Program-made: the position numbers and the translations under genes | The notes under the pieces: model-generated | Told to the model about the DNA's origin: nothing | Databases searched by the model: none | What the model saw: the letters and a program-made list of their open reading frames with translations, nothing else | Assembly: GCA_964628195.1 (NCBI GenBank) | Contig: CAZVPF010000009.1 | Span: forward strand, 1-64,000 | DNA from: CAZVPF01 sp964628195 | GTDB lineage: Bacteria; Planctomycetota; Phycisphaerae; Sedimentisphaerales; Anaerohalosphaeraceae | Direction: 5' to 3' | Length of the DNA: 64,000 bases | Part shown: one piece after another, positions 52,533 through 61,756 of the stretch | Layout: each line of letters starts with the position of its first letter | Position numbering within the stretch: the first letter of the stretch is position 1

Positions 52533-52998
52533 AATTTACCTCCGAATAAGTATCAATGGACTCCGCTTTATTACCACAATGCCTCTTTCTGAAAATCCAA
52601 AAAGCATAACTTGAATTGTATGAAAATGCCGGCAAATAGTCAACTCTAAAGGAGGTCACGATAGGGCCAAACAACACCACTGAAAAGCCATGAAAAACAT
52701 GACAAGAAAGGTGCTAAATGTGGCACAAACAAGATTTTTCGGGCCTGTAACGATAATGCGGACTCAATTTCTTCGGCATTGTCGGCATTGGCTGATAAAT
52801 GCTGTTGTTTGGCCGGATTGCGTCAGTCATTTGAATTGAACCGCATCCGATTAAAACAGTACAATCTTTTTAGAGAGGTATATTTCTTTTCCTCACAATG
52901 TTAAAATAGGACAAATGGTCAGTCTGCAAAGAAATGTGCCTCAAATATTGAATATTTGAGACAATACTTCTTGATGTGTTTAACTGAAGGACCCTGAA
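52533..52998. other. divergent control region of the glycan locus
   Basis: About 466 bp between divergent secreted-protein genes. It holds a plausible plus-strand promoter (TTGAAC 52836-52841, TACAAT 52860-52865, 18-bp spacer) and a perfect inverted repeat at 52940-52960. No gene recognised. Confidence 0.45.
52940..52960. promoter_or_regulatory. perfect 10-1-10 inverted repeat
   Basis: CTCAAATATT, one base, then AATATTTGAG: a 21-bp perfect palindrome 39 bp before the glycoside hydrolase start, downstream of the predicted promoter. Operator or leader hairpin. Confidence 0.6.
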
Positions 52999-55164
52999 AT
53001 GGTCAACAATGTAGTTATGACCTTAATAGCTCTAATCTCTACCGCAACCCTCGCCGGCACGGTCCATCAGCCTGATTTCAGTGTCAACGTTGGGGAATAT
53101 ACCAGCCAGGGCGTCGGTATTTCGATTCGATCCGACAACCTCATTAAACCCATAAGTTCGGATTCTTTGAAAATTACCGCGGTAGCCGGGGCTTCGGGCT
53201 CAGTAAAAAGCTCCGTTTTCACAATCACCCCCACGCATAAAAGCGGCAGCTGGATCGGAGGCAACAATCTCGCTTACTGGCGCGTAAGATACTACTTAAA
53301 AACCAGCCCGGACTTTACAGGCAGTTATAAAATTGTGGCACGCATACTCGACGACAAAAACTACACACACCCCACGGATTCGAGATACGACCAGTCTGGT
53401 CAGCCTTTTGAGATTCCTTTCGAGAATTTCGGCGGAGAAGATACGACAATAAATGGATTTACCTGTAAAGACAAACCGCTTTGTGCCATCGCCACAACAC
53501 ACCCCAATAACAGGGCCACTTACGGTAGCAATGACGTCGAATTTATCGTATATCTTTACAATGCGCAGGGCTCCTTATGGATCAGCGATGTTCTCATCGA
53601 AACCGCCGCCCCGCATACAGGCGATTTTTCTTCCGCGAACTGGAATCAGTTTGAAACCGCTGATGGTATTCACTATTTAGCCTTCCACGGCTCAAAACAG
53701 CCCGAATACGCACCGACTGAAGATTACTGCTCAGACCTGATTATCGACAGCGCATACAAGTTATTGCGAAGTGTAGGATTTAACCAGACCCGTTTCCCGA
53801 TTTATTGGGGGGATCATTTCAGCCGATCAGAAGCGAAAATTATCATCGAAAACTCTCAGCCCGATGGTTCGGGCAATTATGAAGATTCCCTTGACCAACT
53901 CGAAGAAATCGTGGATTGGATCAACTACTACAATATTTCCTGCCTGATCATCACGCGAGGCACCCCCGACTGGTCCCATCCGCTGCATCATAATAATATC
54001 AGCGACGGTCCGCACAACGGGTTCAGCAATCCCGGCAATCCCAACGGTCTCGGCGACCCTTATCCGGGCCCGCAATATGCCGTAGGCGACCACTGGACCT
54101 ACCCGCCCGACAACTGGCAGGATTGGCGCGACTACGTTACCGCCGTGGTAACCCGTCTGCAGGGAAAGAACGTAGCATATGAAATATTCAATGAAATAAA
54201 CGTAGCAGGTCAGGCGGGAATCATCGGGGGATATAAGGCGGTTACTCATTATGTCAAGCATTTCGCACAGGCAGCATTGGCTGTAGACCCTGACACGATC
54301 ATCATCACAGGCGCCATGGACAAAATGCTGACCGGCTGCGTCGCCGACGGTATTTTCAATTACGCAAATGCCGCCGGGTTTCATCATTACAGCGGGGATT
54401 TATATAACACCCGCGCAATGGTTCAGTCTTACGGGCAAATGAAGCACGTCTGGATGACTGAACATCATGGTTTGCATGAGGAGCTCTGGGCATCCACTCG
54501 TCAACAGGGAAACTGGAACGCCTTTAGTGTTTCCGGCTGGGAGGTAAAAGATCCACATAAAATTCTTGTATTACAGGACGCCCAGGGAAACTGGGTCAAT
54601 GAGAAAATGCCCAAAGGTCTCGGTGACCGTGTGGTCCCCGTTCAGAACTTCTACAATTTCGGTTCGATGTCGGGCACGATCGATGTAAACGACAAAGAAG
54701 GTTACTCTGCGAACAGAATACTCACCGAAGTGATCTGCGACGATGCCCTTCAGTATGGAACGATTGGAAACGTCATTTTACGGGCCGAAAACAATACATC
54801 CCTCACGTTTCACAATGTCAGGCTCTGGCCCGTGGGGTTTGTCGATAACCTGGGCCTCTCATTCCAGCAGGTTCGCGATTCCGATATGCTGATCCCCGTC
54901 TTTTCTCCCGGCCAGGTCTATGAAATCCACATGCAGATTCAGCCGACTACCACCCGATACAAAGCGGATGGAACCTACCAGGTGGGACTGGTGATAGTCA
55001 ATGACGAGAAAAAACATTCAATCGCATTAAAACCTCTCGAAATTGTTCCTTTCGGCACTTTTTGTCCGACAATTATCCCGGGCGACTTTAATTATGACTG
55101 CAAAGTAGACATCCAGGATCTCAAAACAATTTCATCGAACTGGCTAACAAGCAATTTGCCTTAA
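52999..55164 (+). CDS. clan-A glycoside hydrolase with dockerin-like tail
   Basis: A 721-residue secreted enzyme related to the GH39/GH5 superfamily. A signal peptide (VMTLIALISTATLAGT) and a beta-rich first domain (about 20-200) precede a (beta/alpha)8 domain (about 215-510) in which Glu399 (YEIFNEINV) is the candidate acid/base and Glu488 (VWMTEHHG) the nucleophile. A beta-sandwich with LWPVGFVDNLG (about 590-680) and a dockerin-like end (GDFNYDC then VDIQDLKTISSNWL) follow. Unlike the paralogue at 43983, both catalytic residues are present. Substrate unknown; context favours a sulfated glycan. Confidence 0.87.
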   Translation: MVNNVVMTLIALISTATLAGTVHQPDFSVNVGEYTSQGVGISIRSDNLIKPISSDSLKITAVAGASGSVKSSVFTITPTHKSGSWIGGNNLAYWRVRYYLKTSPDFTGSYKIVARILDDKNYTHPTDSRYDQSGQPFEIPFENFGGEDTTINGFTCKDKPLCAIATTHPNNRATYGSNDVEFIVYLYNAQGSLWISDVLIETAAPHTGDFSSANWNQFETADGIHYLAFHGSKQPEYAPTEDYCSDLIIDSAYKLLRSVGFNQTRFPIYWGDHFSRSEAKIIIENSQPDGSGNYEDSLDQLEEIVDWINYYNISCLIITRGTPDWSHPLHHNNISDGPHNGFSNPGNPNGLGDPYPGPQYAVGDHWTYPPDNWQDWRDYVTAVVTRLQGKNVAYEIFNEINVAGQAGIIGGYKAVTHYVKHFAQAALAVDPDTIIITGAMDKMLTGCVADGIFNYANAAGFHHYSGDLYNTRAMVQSYGQMKHVWMTEHHGLHEELWASTRQQGNWNAFSVSGWEVKDPHKILVLQDAQGNWVNEKMPKGLGDRVVPVQNFYNFGSMSGTIDVNDKEGYSANRILTEVICDDALQYGTIGNVILRAENNTSLTFHNVRLWPVGFVDNLGLSFQQVRDSDMLIPVFSPGQVYEIHMQIQPTTTRYKADGTYQVGLVIVNDEKKHSIALKPLEIVPFGTFCPTIIPGDFNYDCKVDIQDLKTISSNWLTSNLP

Positions 55165-55178
55165 TTAGGGTTTTGCAA

Positions 55179-56852
55179 ATGATAAAACGATTTTTCTTGT
55201 GTAATGTATTTATTGGATTGATAACATTTCCGGCTGCCTTTGCCAATCCGCCTGTAACTGCGGGTCTTACTCTCTGGCTGGACGCCTCCAATACCTCGGC
55301 ATTGACCAGTCAGGACGGCCAACTGAATCACGGAGACAGGATTTCCTCCTGGCAGGACATCCGTACTGGAGACAATACTTCAAGCGATGATTTCATTCAA
55401 AATGATCCGGCATATCAACCCATATGGTTTGAAAAAGTCCAGGGGCTCAACGGAACCAGCGCGGTGTTGTTTGACGGAACCAAAACATTTTTACACTCGG
55501 ATTCACTGTACCTCGGCCCGCAGACCACGGTCTTTATTGTCGCGCAAAACGCCATACAGCTCGATACCGCCGGCAGCGTCCACAGGCCCATACTCGCAGC
55601 GGACAACAACCCCTTCCGGCCCGACGGGACCGGCTACGGAATCGCCTATCAGTACCCGGACAGCCGGGACGTAGTCGTATCCCTTGGAAACGGAAACCTC
55701 GAAGAAAAACTTATCGCCGAGGATTGCAACCTCGAAGACTGGTCAATGAACATCATTCTTTTTCGACGAGATGGAAACACAGACTCCCAGGTTTTCCAGA
55801 GAACCCTCCACGACGGCGAAAATATCTTAAAAGCAGATCAACTCGATCTTACCCGCACAACAGGCCTGCATACAGGGTATGAACTCGGTGCCGAAACAGG
55901 ACACCAGGCAAGATACTACAAGGGTTTCATCAGTGAGATTCTCATTTATAACCTCGCATTGAATGATGCCGAGACAAAACAGGTCAGCGATTATCTTTAC
56001 AACAAACATTTTAACACTTCCGGTGAGGACCCTTTCGGAGCGTTGCTTTACCTGCCCTTTGAAAGCAACTGGAACAATTGCGGCCAACTGATCAGTGAAA
56101 AAGCAGCCGCGGTTACCTACAACGATATCACCCCCGGGTTTGCTGCCGGGGTCCGGGGCAAATGCATGGATTTGAGTGAAGCGCAGATGAGCACCTCCGC
56201 AGGTTGTGTTTTGTACGGCACCGCGGGAACACAGGACACCCCCCTTGAACAGCAGCTCAACAACGCACAGTCGATCACTCTTTGCGGATGGTTCAATGCC
56301 AACGAGCCCATGAAAGCCTTTTCCGGATTCCTCGGCAGGATGGGACAGCTTATGGTCCGCTGCTATGACAACGACAGCAGGCTCGTGCTTGGCATAAACA
56401 ACAACTGGACGCCGACGGACAATTCCATAGTCTTCAATGAATCCGGTCAATGGGCATTCTGGGCCGTTACATACGACGGAACCCAAAGCTTCAATAACGT
56501 AAAATGGTACAAAGGCGACATCAACGGCAATTTCACCCTCTTACAAACCCAGTCCCTCAGTGCCGGTCCTCTCGCAGAAGTCCACGACCAACTTGCGATC
56601 GGAAATCTGCTGACCTCAGGTGCCTATAGCTTTGCGGGTTTACTCGACGAGTTGCGAATTTTCACAAGTCAAACCGATGGCGAAGGGGCTTTAAGTCAAA
56701 CGCAATTGCAGGAAATTTACCAACACGGCAGATCGCCCTATTGCGGCGATGCGGGGCACCCCTATCCACCGGGAGACGCCAACAAAGATTGCGTAGTAGA
56801 CTTGGAAGATATCGTTGAACTTATCTATCACTGGCAGGTCGATGTCAATTAA
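55179..56852 (+). CDS. secreted double-LamG protein with dockerin-like tail
   Basis: About 557 residues: signal peptide (FFLCNVFIGLITFPAAFA), an N-terminal LamG/laminin-type domain (about 25-265, WLDASNTSALTSQDG), a second LamG domain (about 290-510, with NWTPTDNSIVFNESGQWAFW) and the tail CGDAGHPYPPGDANKDC then VDLEDIVELIYHW. ATG 55179 follows TAGGG at nine bases. It follows the glycoside hydrolase by 14 bp and its end overlaps the longest sulfatase frame, so it is transcribed with both. Likely glycan binding. Confidence 0.85.
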   Translation: MIKRFFLCNVFIGLITFPAAFANPPVTAGLTLWLDASNTSALTSQDGQLNHGDRISSWQDIRTGDNTSSDDFIQNDPAYQPIWFEKVQGLNGTSAVLFDGTKTFLHSDSLYLGPQTTVFIVAQNAIQLDTAGSVHRPILAADNNPFRPDGTGYGIAYQYPDSRDVVVSLGNGNLEEKLIAEDCNLEDWSMNIILFRRDGNTDSQVFQRTLHDGENILKADQLDLTRTTGLHTGYELGAETGHQARYYKGFISEILIYNLALNDAETKQVSDYLYNKHFNTSGEDPFGALLYLPFESNWNNCGQLISEKAAAVTYNDITPGFAAGVRGKCMDLSEAQMSTSAGCVLYGTAGTQDTPLEQQLNNAQSITLCGWFNANEPMKAFSGFLGRMGQLMVRCYDNDSRLVLGINNNWTPTDNSIVFNESGQWAFWAVTYDGTQSFNNVKWYKGDINGNFTLLQTQSLSAGPLAEVHDQLAIGNLLTSGAYSFAGLLDELRIFTSQTDGEGALSQTQLQEIYQHGRSPYCGDAGHPYPPGDANKDCVVDLEDIVELIYHWQVDVN

Positions 56853-56898
56853 GCAATGCAACGAACAATTGAAATCCGAAGAAAACTTACTCTCTCAC

Positions 56899-58389
56899 AT
56901 GAACAGACGTAATTTTATAAAAACCGTCGGGGCGGGAATAGTTGGTTTCTCCCTCTCATCCTGTTCCCAATCCGCATCAACAAAAACATCCAGGCCCAAC
57001 ATCGTTTTGATATTTACCGATGACCAGGGTTATGCCGATCTCGGATGTTACGGCGCGAAGGGCTTCAAGACCCCAAACATTGACCAAATGGCCGAGAAAG
57101 GCATGAAATTTACAAGCTTCTATGCCCAGCCCATTTGCGGCCCTTCACGTGCGGCACTGATGACCGGCTGTTACCCGATGCGAATCGCAGAGCCTGACAA
57201 TATCAAACGCGGTCATTCCGCACCCCATCCAAAAGAAATTTTCATCTCTGAACTTCTCAGCCGGGCCGGGTACAAAACCGCCTGTCTTGGAAAATGGCAT
57301 CTCGGATGGCAACAGGGCCAGAGACCCTGGGAAAAGGGGTTTGACTATTTCTACGGCACGCCTTACTACAACGGATTTTTCAAAAAGGTCGAAGATCACA
57401 AAGACTTTACATCCACAAAATGGGTGGATGGAAAACCTCAAATCATACACAAAAGTTTTACCTGCAGGTTGTGGGAAAACGCAAAACCTGTCGAAACGAT
57501 AGACAGTTTCAAAAAGATGGGAAAGTTGACTTCCAAGTACACGCAAAAAGCGGTTAATTTCATCTCTGAAAACAAGGGCAACCGGTTTTTCCTGTACCTG
57601 GCTCATAATATGCCTCATATCCCCCTGGCGGCCTCCGAAAAATTTCAGGACAAAACGCAGCGGGGGCTCTACGGCGATGTAATTGAGGAAATTGACTGGA
57701 GTGTCGGTCAGGTATTGCAGGCTCTGGAACAAAACGGCATTGCCGACAACACCCTTGTTATCTTCACATCGGATAACGGCCCCTGGATAGAAAAGGGGCG
57801 AGTAGACGATCATGGCGGAAGCGCATATCCTCTCAAGGGGTTCAAGATGAGCACATGGGAAGGCGGATTCAGGGTTCCATGCCTGATGCAATGGCCCGGG
57901 GTCATACCAAAAGGAAAGGTGTGCGACCGTATGGCTGCAACAATGGACCTATTCGTCACTTTCGCGAATCTCGCAAAAGCAAAAATCCCCCGGTATCGAA
58001 CTCTCGACAGCAGAGACATACTTCCACTGATGAAAAACCCAAAAAATAAAATGGACGAATCTCATTTTTACTACTACCTTTGCAATCACCTCCAGGCCGT
58101 TCGAGTGGCAAACTGGAAACTTGTCGTTCCCAGACAGGCAAAACCCCCGTTCTTGAACAATTACGGACGACTGGTGGAAGCAATAGAAAAACCCCTCCTT
58201 TTCGACCTGGAAAAAGACAATGAAGAAAAAGATAACCTGGCCGAGCAATTCCCGGACAAGGTAACGCAGCTTTATAAAGAGTATGAAAAAGCCCGAAACG
58301 AACTGGGCGATTATGACCGCATCGGAAGTGAACAAAGATTTTTCGACCCCGGCCCCAAAAGACCGGATATCGGCCAAAGAATGCAATAA
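56899..58389 (+). CDS. arylsulfatase family, Cys-type, Tat/lipoprotein signal
   Basis: Removes sulfate esters, here most likely from a polysaccharide. The formylglycine motif is CGPSRAALMTG at residues 80-90, so Cys80 must be converted by a formylglycine-generating enzyme or anSME, neither of which is in the window. Metal-binding FTDDQG lies at residues 39-44, and other sulfatase blocks follow (LGKWHLG, FTSDNGPW). The N terminus from ATG 56899 has a twin-arginine signal (NRRNFIKT) and a lipobox LSSC (Cys22), so it should be exported folded and anchored. The open frame reaches back to 56815 inside the preceding gene. Confidence 0.9.
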   Translation: MNRRNFIKTVGAGIVGFSLSSCSQSASTKTSRPNIVLIFTDDQGYADLGCYGAKGFKTPNIDQMAEKGMKFTSFYAQPICGPSRAALMTGCYPMRIAEPDNIKRGHSAPHPKEIFISELLSRAGYKTACLGKWHLGWQQGQRPWEKGFDYFYGTPYYNGFFKKVEDHKDFTSTKWVDGKPQIIHKSFTCRLWENAKPVETIDSFKKMGKLTSKYTQKAVNFISENKGNRFFLYLAHNMPHIPLAASEKFQDKTQRGLYGDVIEEIDWSVGQVLQALEQNGIADNTLVIFTSDNGPWIEKGRVDDHGGSAYPLKGFKMSTWEGGFRVPCLMQWPGVIPKGKVCDRMAATMDLFVTFANLAKAKIPRYRTLDSRDILPLMKNPKNKMDESHFYYYLCNHLQAVRVANWKLVVPRQAKPPFLNNYGRLVEAIEKPLLFDLEKDNEEKDNLAEQFPDKVTQLYKEYEKARNELGDYDRIGSEQRFFDPGPKRPDIGQRMQ

Positions 58390-58416
58390 TGCCCCTCTGT
58401 GAGATAATAAGACAAA

Positions 58417-59397
58417 TTATTTATTCAGCTTCAGGTAATGCGGTTGCCATTTGGCATACCCTTTGAGGCTTTCACTTTTGAGCCGTTCACGATATTCTGT
58501 CGGAGTAAAACCAAAGAATTCCTTGTATTTTTTCGCAAAATGAGAAATATGCTGAAAACCGCATTTATATGAAACAGCCTTGATCTGCAATTCGGTTTCG
58601 CGAATCATTTCCTCCGCCTGGTACATGCGAAGCTCATGAAGTTTTTCACCAATAGTTTGCCCCGTTATTTTTTTGTAACGCCGGGTAAGATTCCTTCGGC
58701 TGACATGGGCATTCCTGGCAATATCATCCAAAAGCAGCGGCTGCGAAAGGTTATCGATAAGAAAACTTTCTACCATTTTCACGATATGGTCCTGCGACGC
58801 TTCTTCCGTACTTTTTAAAAGCGTTTTCTTCCTTTTCGATGCCGCCATGGCCCGCGCAAACAGAATTAAGGCATCTTGAATAAGATTCGTACAGACCTGC
58901 TGGTAACACAAACCGGTTTTCTCAAGTTCACTCGTTATCTCTTCATAGATGGAAAAATACTCCTCCGGTAATTTATACACAGCCTTGGGCGGATTCAGAA
59001 GATGCTTAAAGAGAATATCAATGTCCCGATTCTCCTCCTCACCCACTTGCTTGATCTGGTACCACCAGATATGAGAGAGCATGGGTTTTTCAACCGCTTC
59101 CCATTTGTGCACCTGCTCAGGAGCGGTCACAGTAAAGGTTCCTATCTTAAAGTTATGTTTTTTATCACCAAGAACAATAGCTCCCGAACCATACACAGGC
59201 ACATGGAATTCCACGAAACTGTGCAGGTGCTCTACACAGCATTTATCCACGTGCCCGGGAAAAAAATGCAAATCAAGAAGGTTCACCTCAAAACTTCCTA
59301 ATTGGAATGAGGGGGAAAAAAAGGGAAGTTTTCGCAAAAGCTTTTGTTGTTTGCTGTTGTACGCGGCTGTCAGTTCTTTGGGTACCTTTTTCGCCAT
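58417..59397 (-). CDS. AraC-family transcriptional regulator
   Basis: A 326-residue regulator from ATG 59397 (AAGGG six bases before). The N-terminal cupin-like sensor (about 35-170, with the HSFVEFHVPVYGSG strand) is followed by the AraC/XylS pair of helix-turn-helix motifs (about 215-315): LDDIARNAHVSRRNLTRRYKK and VSYKCGFQHISHFAKKYKEFFG. It is convergent with the sulfatase and divergent from the symporter gene, so it may control both. The inducing sugar is unknown. Confidence 0.88.
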   Translation of the reverse strand: MAKKVPKELTAAYNSKQQKLLRKLPFFSPSFQLGSFEVNLLDLHFFPGHVDKCCVEHLHSFVEFHVPVYGSGAIVLGDKKHNFKIGTFTVTAPEQVHKWEAVEKPMLSHIWWYQIKQVGEEENRDIDILFKHLLNPPKAVYKLPEEYFSIYEEITSELEKTGLCYQQVCTNLIQDALILFARAMAASKRKKTLLKSTEEASQDHIVKMVESFLIDNLSQPLLLDDIARNAHVSRRNLTRRYKKITGQTIGEKLHELRMYQAEEMIRETELQIKAVSYKCGFQHISHFAKKYKEFFGFTPTEYRERLKSESLKGYAKWQPHYLKLNK

Positions 59398-59821
59398 AAA
59401 AAACCCTTTAAGAAAAAAAACGAAAGCAATTTTCTTGTAACACATAACGGCCATATGACCAACTGATTTTGCCTGAAAAAATTCAGCCTGTCTCTTATGA
59501 GCTTTAGTTTGGCCTGATAATGGTACCCAATTCTGTTGTAAAATATTGATCATAAAGTAAGGTGGTACTTGTTGATCGCATAAAAGTAGAACTATACAAA
59601 CGTTTGTTCGTATTTGAAGGACGCACTGAATAGTAAGAATATCCGGCATATTTCCATTTTTGGATAGTTTACGTCACGAAGATGTATATATAATATGCCG
59701 TCAACAGCGGGTTATGGAGGCGAATTATCTGCTTTTTGAATCTCATTTATTTCCTGCAACCGATATCGTAAAATAGTAAAACATTTGGGTCGAAATTTGA
59801 AATAATTGTAAAGAGATCGTA
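59398..59821. other. divergent regulator-symporter intergenic region
   Basis: About 424 bp, AT-rich, between the AraC-type gene and the symporter. It contains a perfect palindrome (59596-59607) and should contain both promoters; a -10-like TATAATATG lies near 59688. No gene recognised. Confidence 0.4.
59596..59607. promoter_or_regulatory. 12-bp palindrome between regulator and symporter
   Basis: ACAAACGTTTGT is perfectly self-complementary, midway between the two divergent genes. It resembles a LacI-type half-site pair more than the direct repeats typical of AraC proteins, so the binding protein is uncertain. Confidence 0.4.
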
Positions 59822-61756
59822 ATGAGTTTTATTGACGTTTCCGTCGTAATCGCGTTCTTTGCCGTCTTAGTCGTCGCAATGGTTTTCGTGCGTACACTCA
59901 ATCGCAGCGTCGCGGATTTTGTGGCCGCGAACCGATGTGCCGGACGCTACATCATTTGTGTTTCCGAAGGCGCCGCCGCACTCGGGATCATGTCATTTCT
60001 CGGTCAGTTCGAGCAGTATTATGAAGGCGGGTTTTGCCCCGCGTTCTGGTGGCTGATGGTGACCCCCATGTACCTGCTGATCACCATGACAGGATGGGTC
60101 ATATTCCGTTTCCGAAGTACAAGGGCATTCACCTACGCCCAGTTTTATGAGGAACGATATTCCCGAAATTTCCGCATATTCACAGGAATGGCGGGCTTCT
60201 TAGCCCTGCTTACTCTATACGGAATCGCACCTGCCATACTTTCAAGGTTTCTGATCAGCTTCATCGGCTTTGCCGAACAATTCCAATTCTTCTCAATGAC
60301 CATTCCCACCTACCCCGCTTTAATCATCGTCGCGCTCATTATCCCCACTTTGATCACAATGCTCGGAGGACAAATCACGGTGATGGTAACGGATTTTCTG
60401 CAAGGCCAGGTCTTCCAGATTACGCTGGTCCTTGCAACTATTTTCCTGCTGTTTCAGGTAGACTGGGCGGACATAGTTCACGTGTACTCCAACACAACGG
60501 GCGAAGGTTCATTTGTAAACCCCTTCAAGCAATCCGCCACGGATGATTTTAGCGCAGCATTCTTTATCATGTGGATATTGTTCGCTATATATTGTTTCGG
60601 CATGGGGCCCAATACACAGGGCTACCAGGCGTCAGCACTAAATCCTCATGAATCGCGAATGTCCCGTGTCTGGTCGATCCTTCGAAATATCATCACCGTA
60701 ACCCTTCCGTTCTTCATGCCTATCGTAGCCTATGTAATTCTGCATCATGAAAAATACTCCGAACTGGCAGCGGAACTTACCCCCACGTTGCAGAACATCG
60801 CAAATGAATCAGTCCGAAGCCAGGTCAGAACTCCCGTTGTTCTTACGAACATTCTACCCTCAGGCCTTAAGGGGTTATTTCTTGTCAGCGCGATAGCTAC
60901 CGCCATAACCACTGACTCCACGCTGATGCAGGCCCTCGGAACCCTATTTTCACAGGACATCGTACTGCCGATACGAGGGCGAAGATTCACACCCAAAACA
61001 CACATGCTGCTGCTTCGAGGCGCAATGCTGGGCGTAGCCTTTATCGTTTTCTTTTTCAGCTTGTACTTCCCCCAAAACGATTTTCTCTGGATGTACATGA
61101 TCCAGGCAATGGGCATTTATATGTCCGGGGTGGGAATTGTTACAATCGGCGGCCTGTACTGGAAAAAAGGCTCTCTGCCAGCCGCGTGGGCCGGTATGTT
61201 AACCGGCATAACCATCAGCCTCGGGCTTTTTATCACCAGGATCGTAAACCCCGACTTCTTCCTCAACGGAATGGAATGCACCTGTGTCTCCGCGGTTTTT
61301 GCTTCGGTAGTATATATTGTTATCTCGCTCATCAAACCAGCCAATATCAATCTCGACGAACTGCTGAACCATGAAATCTCCCATAAGGAAAGCAAAATAA
61401 AACTCTTTGTAAAACAATTATTCCAGCTTCCCCCTGGCTTTGATACGTTCGGAGACAAATTCCTCGGCTGGCTGGTAAGAGTCCTTACCCTCGGAATGCT
61501 GGGAACCTTTACGGTAATTACCGTGTACAACCTGACCATCGGGTTGCTCTCGGATAATTGGTGGTTTGGGTTCTGGAAAATATACCTGTTCTTTATTATC
61601 TTTTTGGCGATCGTATTTACACTGTGGCTGCTTATCGGCGGAATCGGCGACTTTAGAAGACTAGTCAAACTGTTACGGGCAAAAGTGCGCGACGCCGAAG
61701 ACGACGGTTATGTAGAAAAAGGAAAAAGTGAGGAATTAAATGAAACAAAAAGCTAA
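59822..61756 (+). CDS. sodium:solute symporter (SSS family)
   Basis: A 644-residue secondary transporter with about 13-14 helices. The N-terminal VADFVAANRCAGRYIICVSEGAA region, GLFLVSAIATAITTDSTLMQALGTLFSQDI and later hydrophobic repeats fit SSS (SGLT/putP-type) proteins. It should import a sugar or sugar acid with Na+. The start follows a modest AAAGAG ribosome site. Its 3' end overlaps the next gene by 17 bases, so the enzyme and the importer are translated together. Confidence 0.88.
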   Translation: MSFIDVSVVIAFFAVLVVAMVFVRTLNRSVADFVAANRCAGRYIICVSEGAAALGIMSFLGQFEQYYEGGFCPAFWWLMVTPMYLLITMTGWVIFRFRSTRAFTYAQFYEERYSRNFRIFTGMAGFLALLTLYGIAPAILSRFLISFIGFAEQFQFFSMTIPTYPALIIVALIIPTLITMLGGQITVMVTDFLQGQVFQITLVLATIFLLFQVDWADIVHVYSNTTGEGSFVNPFKQSATDDFSAAFFIMWILFAIYCFGMGPNTQGYQASALNPHESRMSRVWSILRNIITVTLPFFMPIVAYVILHHEKYSELAAELTPTLQNIANESVRSQVRTPVVLTNILPSGLKGLFLVSAIATAITTDSTLMQALGTLFSQDIVLPIRGRRFTPKTHMLLLRGAMLGVAFIVFFFSLYFPQNDFLWMYMIQAMGIYMSGVGIVTIGGLYWKKGSLPAAWAGMLTGITISLGLFITRIVNPDFFLNGMECTCVSAVFASVVYIVISLIKPANINLDELLNHEISHKESKIKLFVKQLFQLPPGFDTFGDKFLGWLVRVLTLGMLGTFTVITVYNLTIGLLSDNWWFGFWKIYLFFIIFLAIVFTLWLLIGGIGDFRRLVKLLRAKVRDAEDDGYVEKGKSEELNETKS

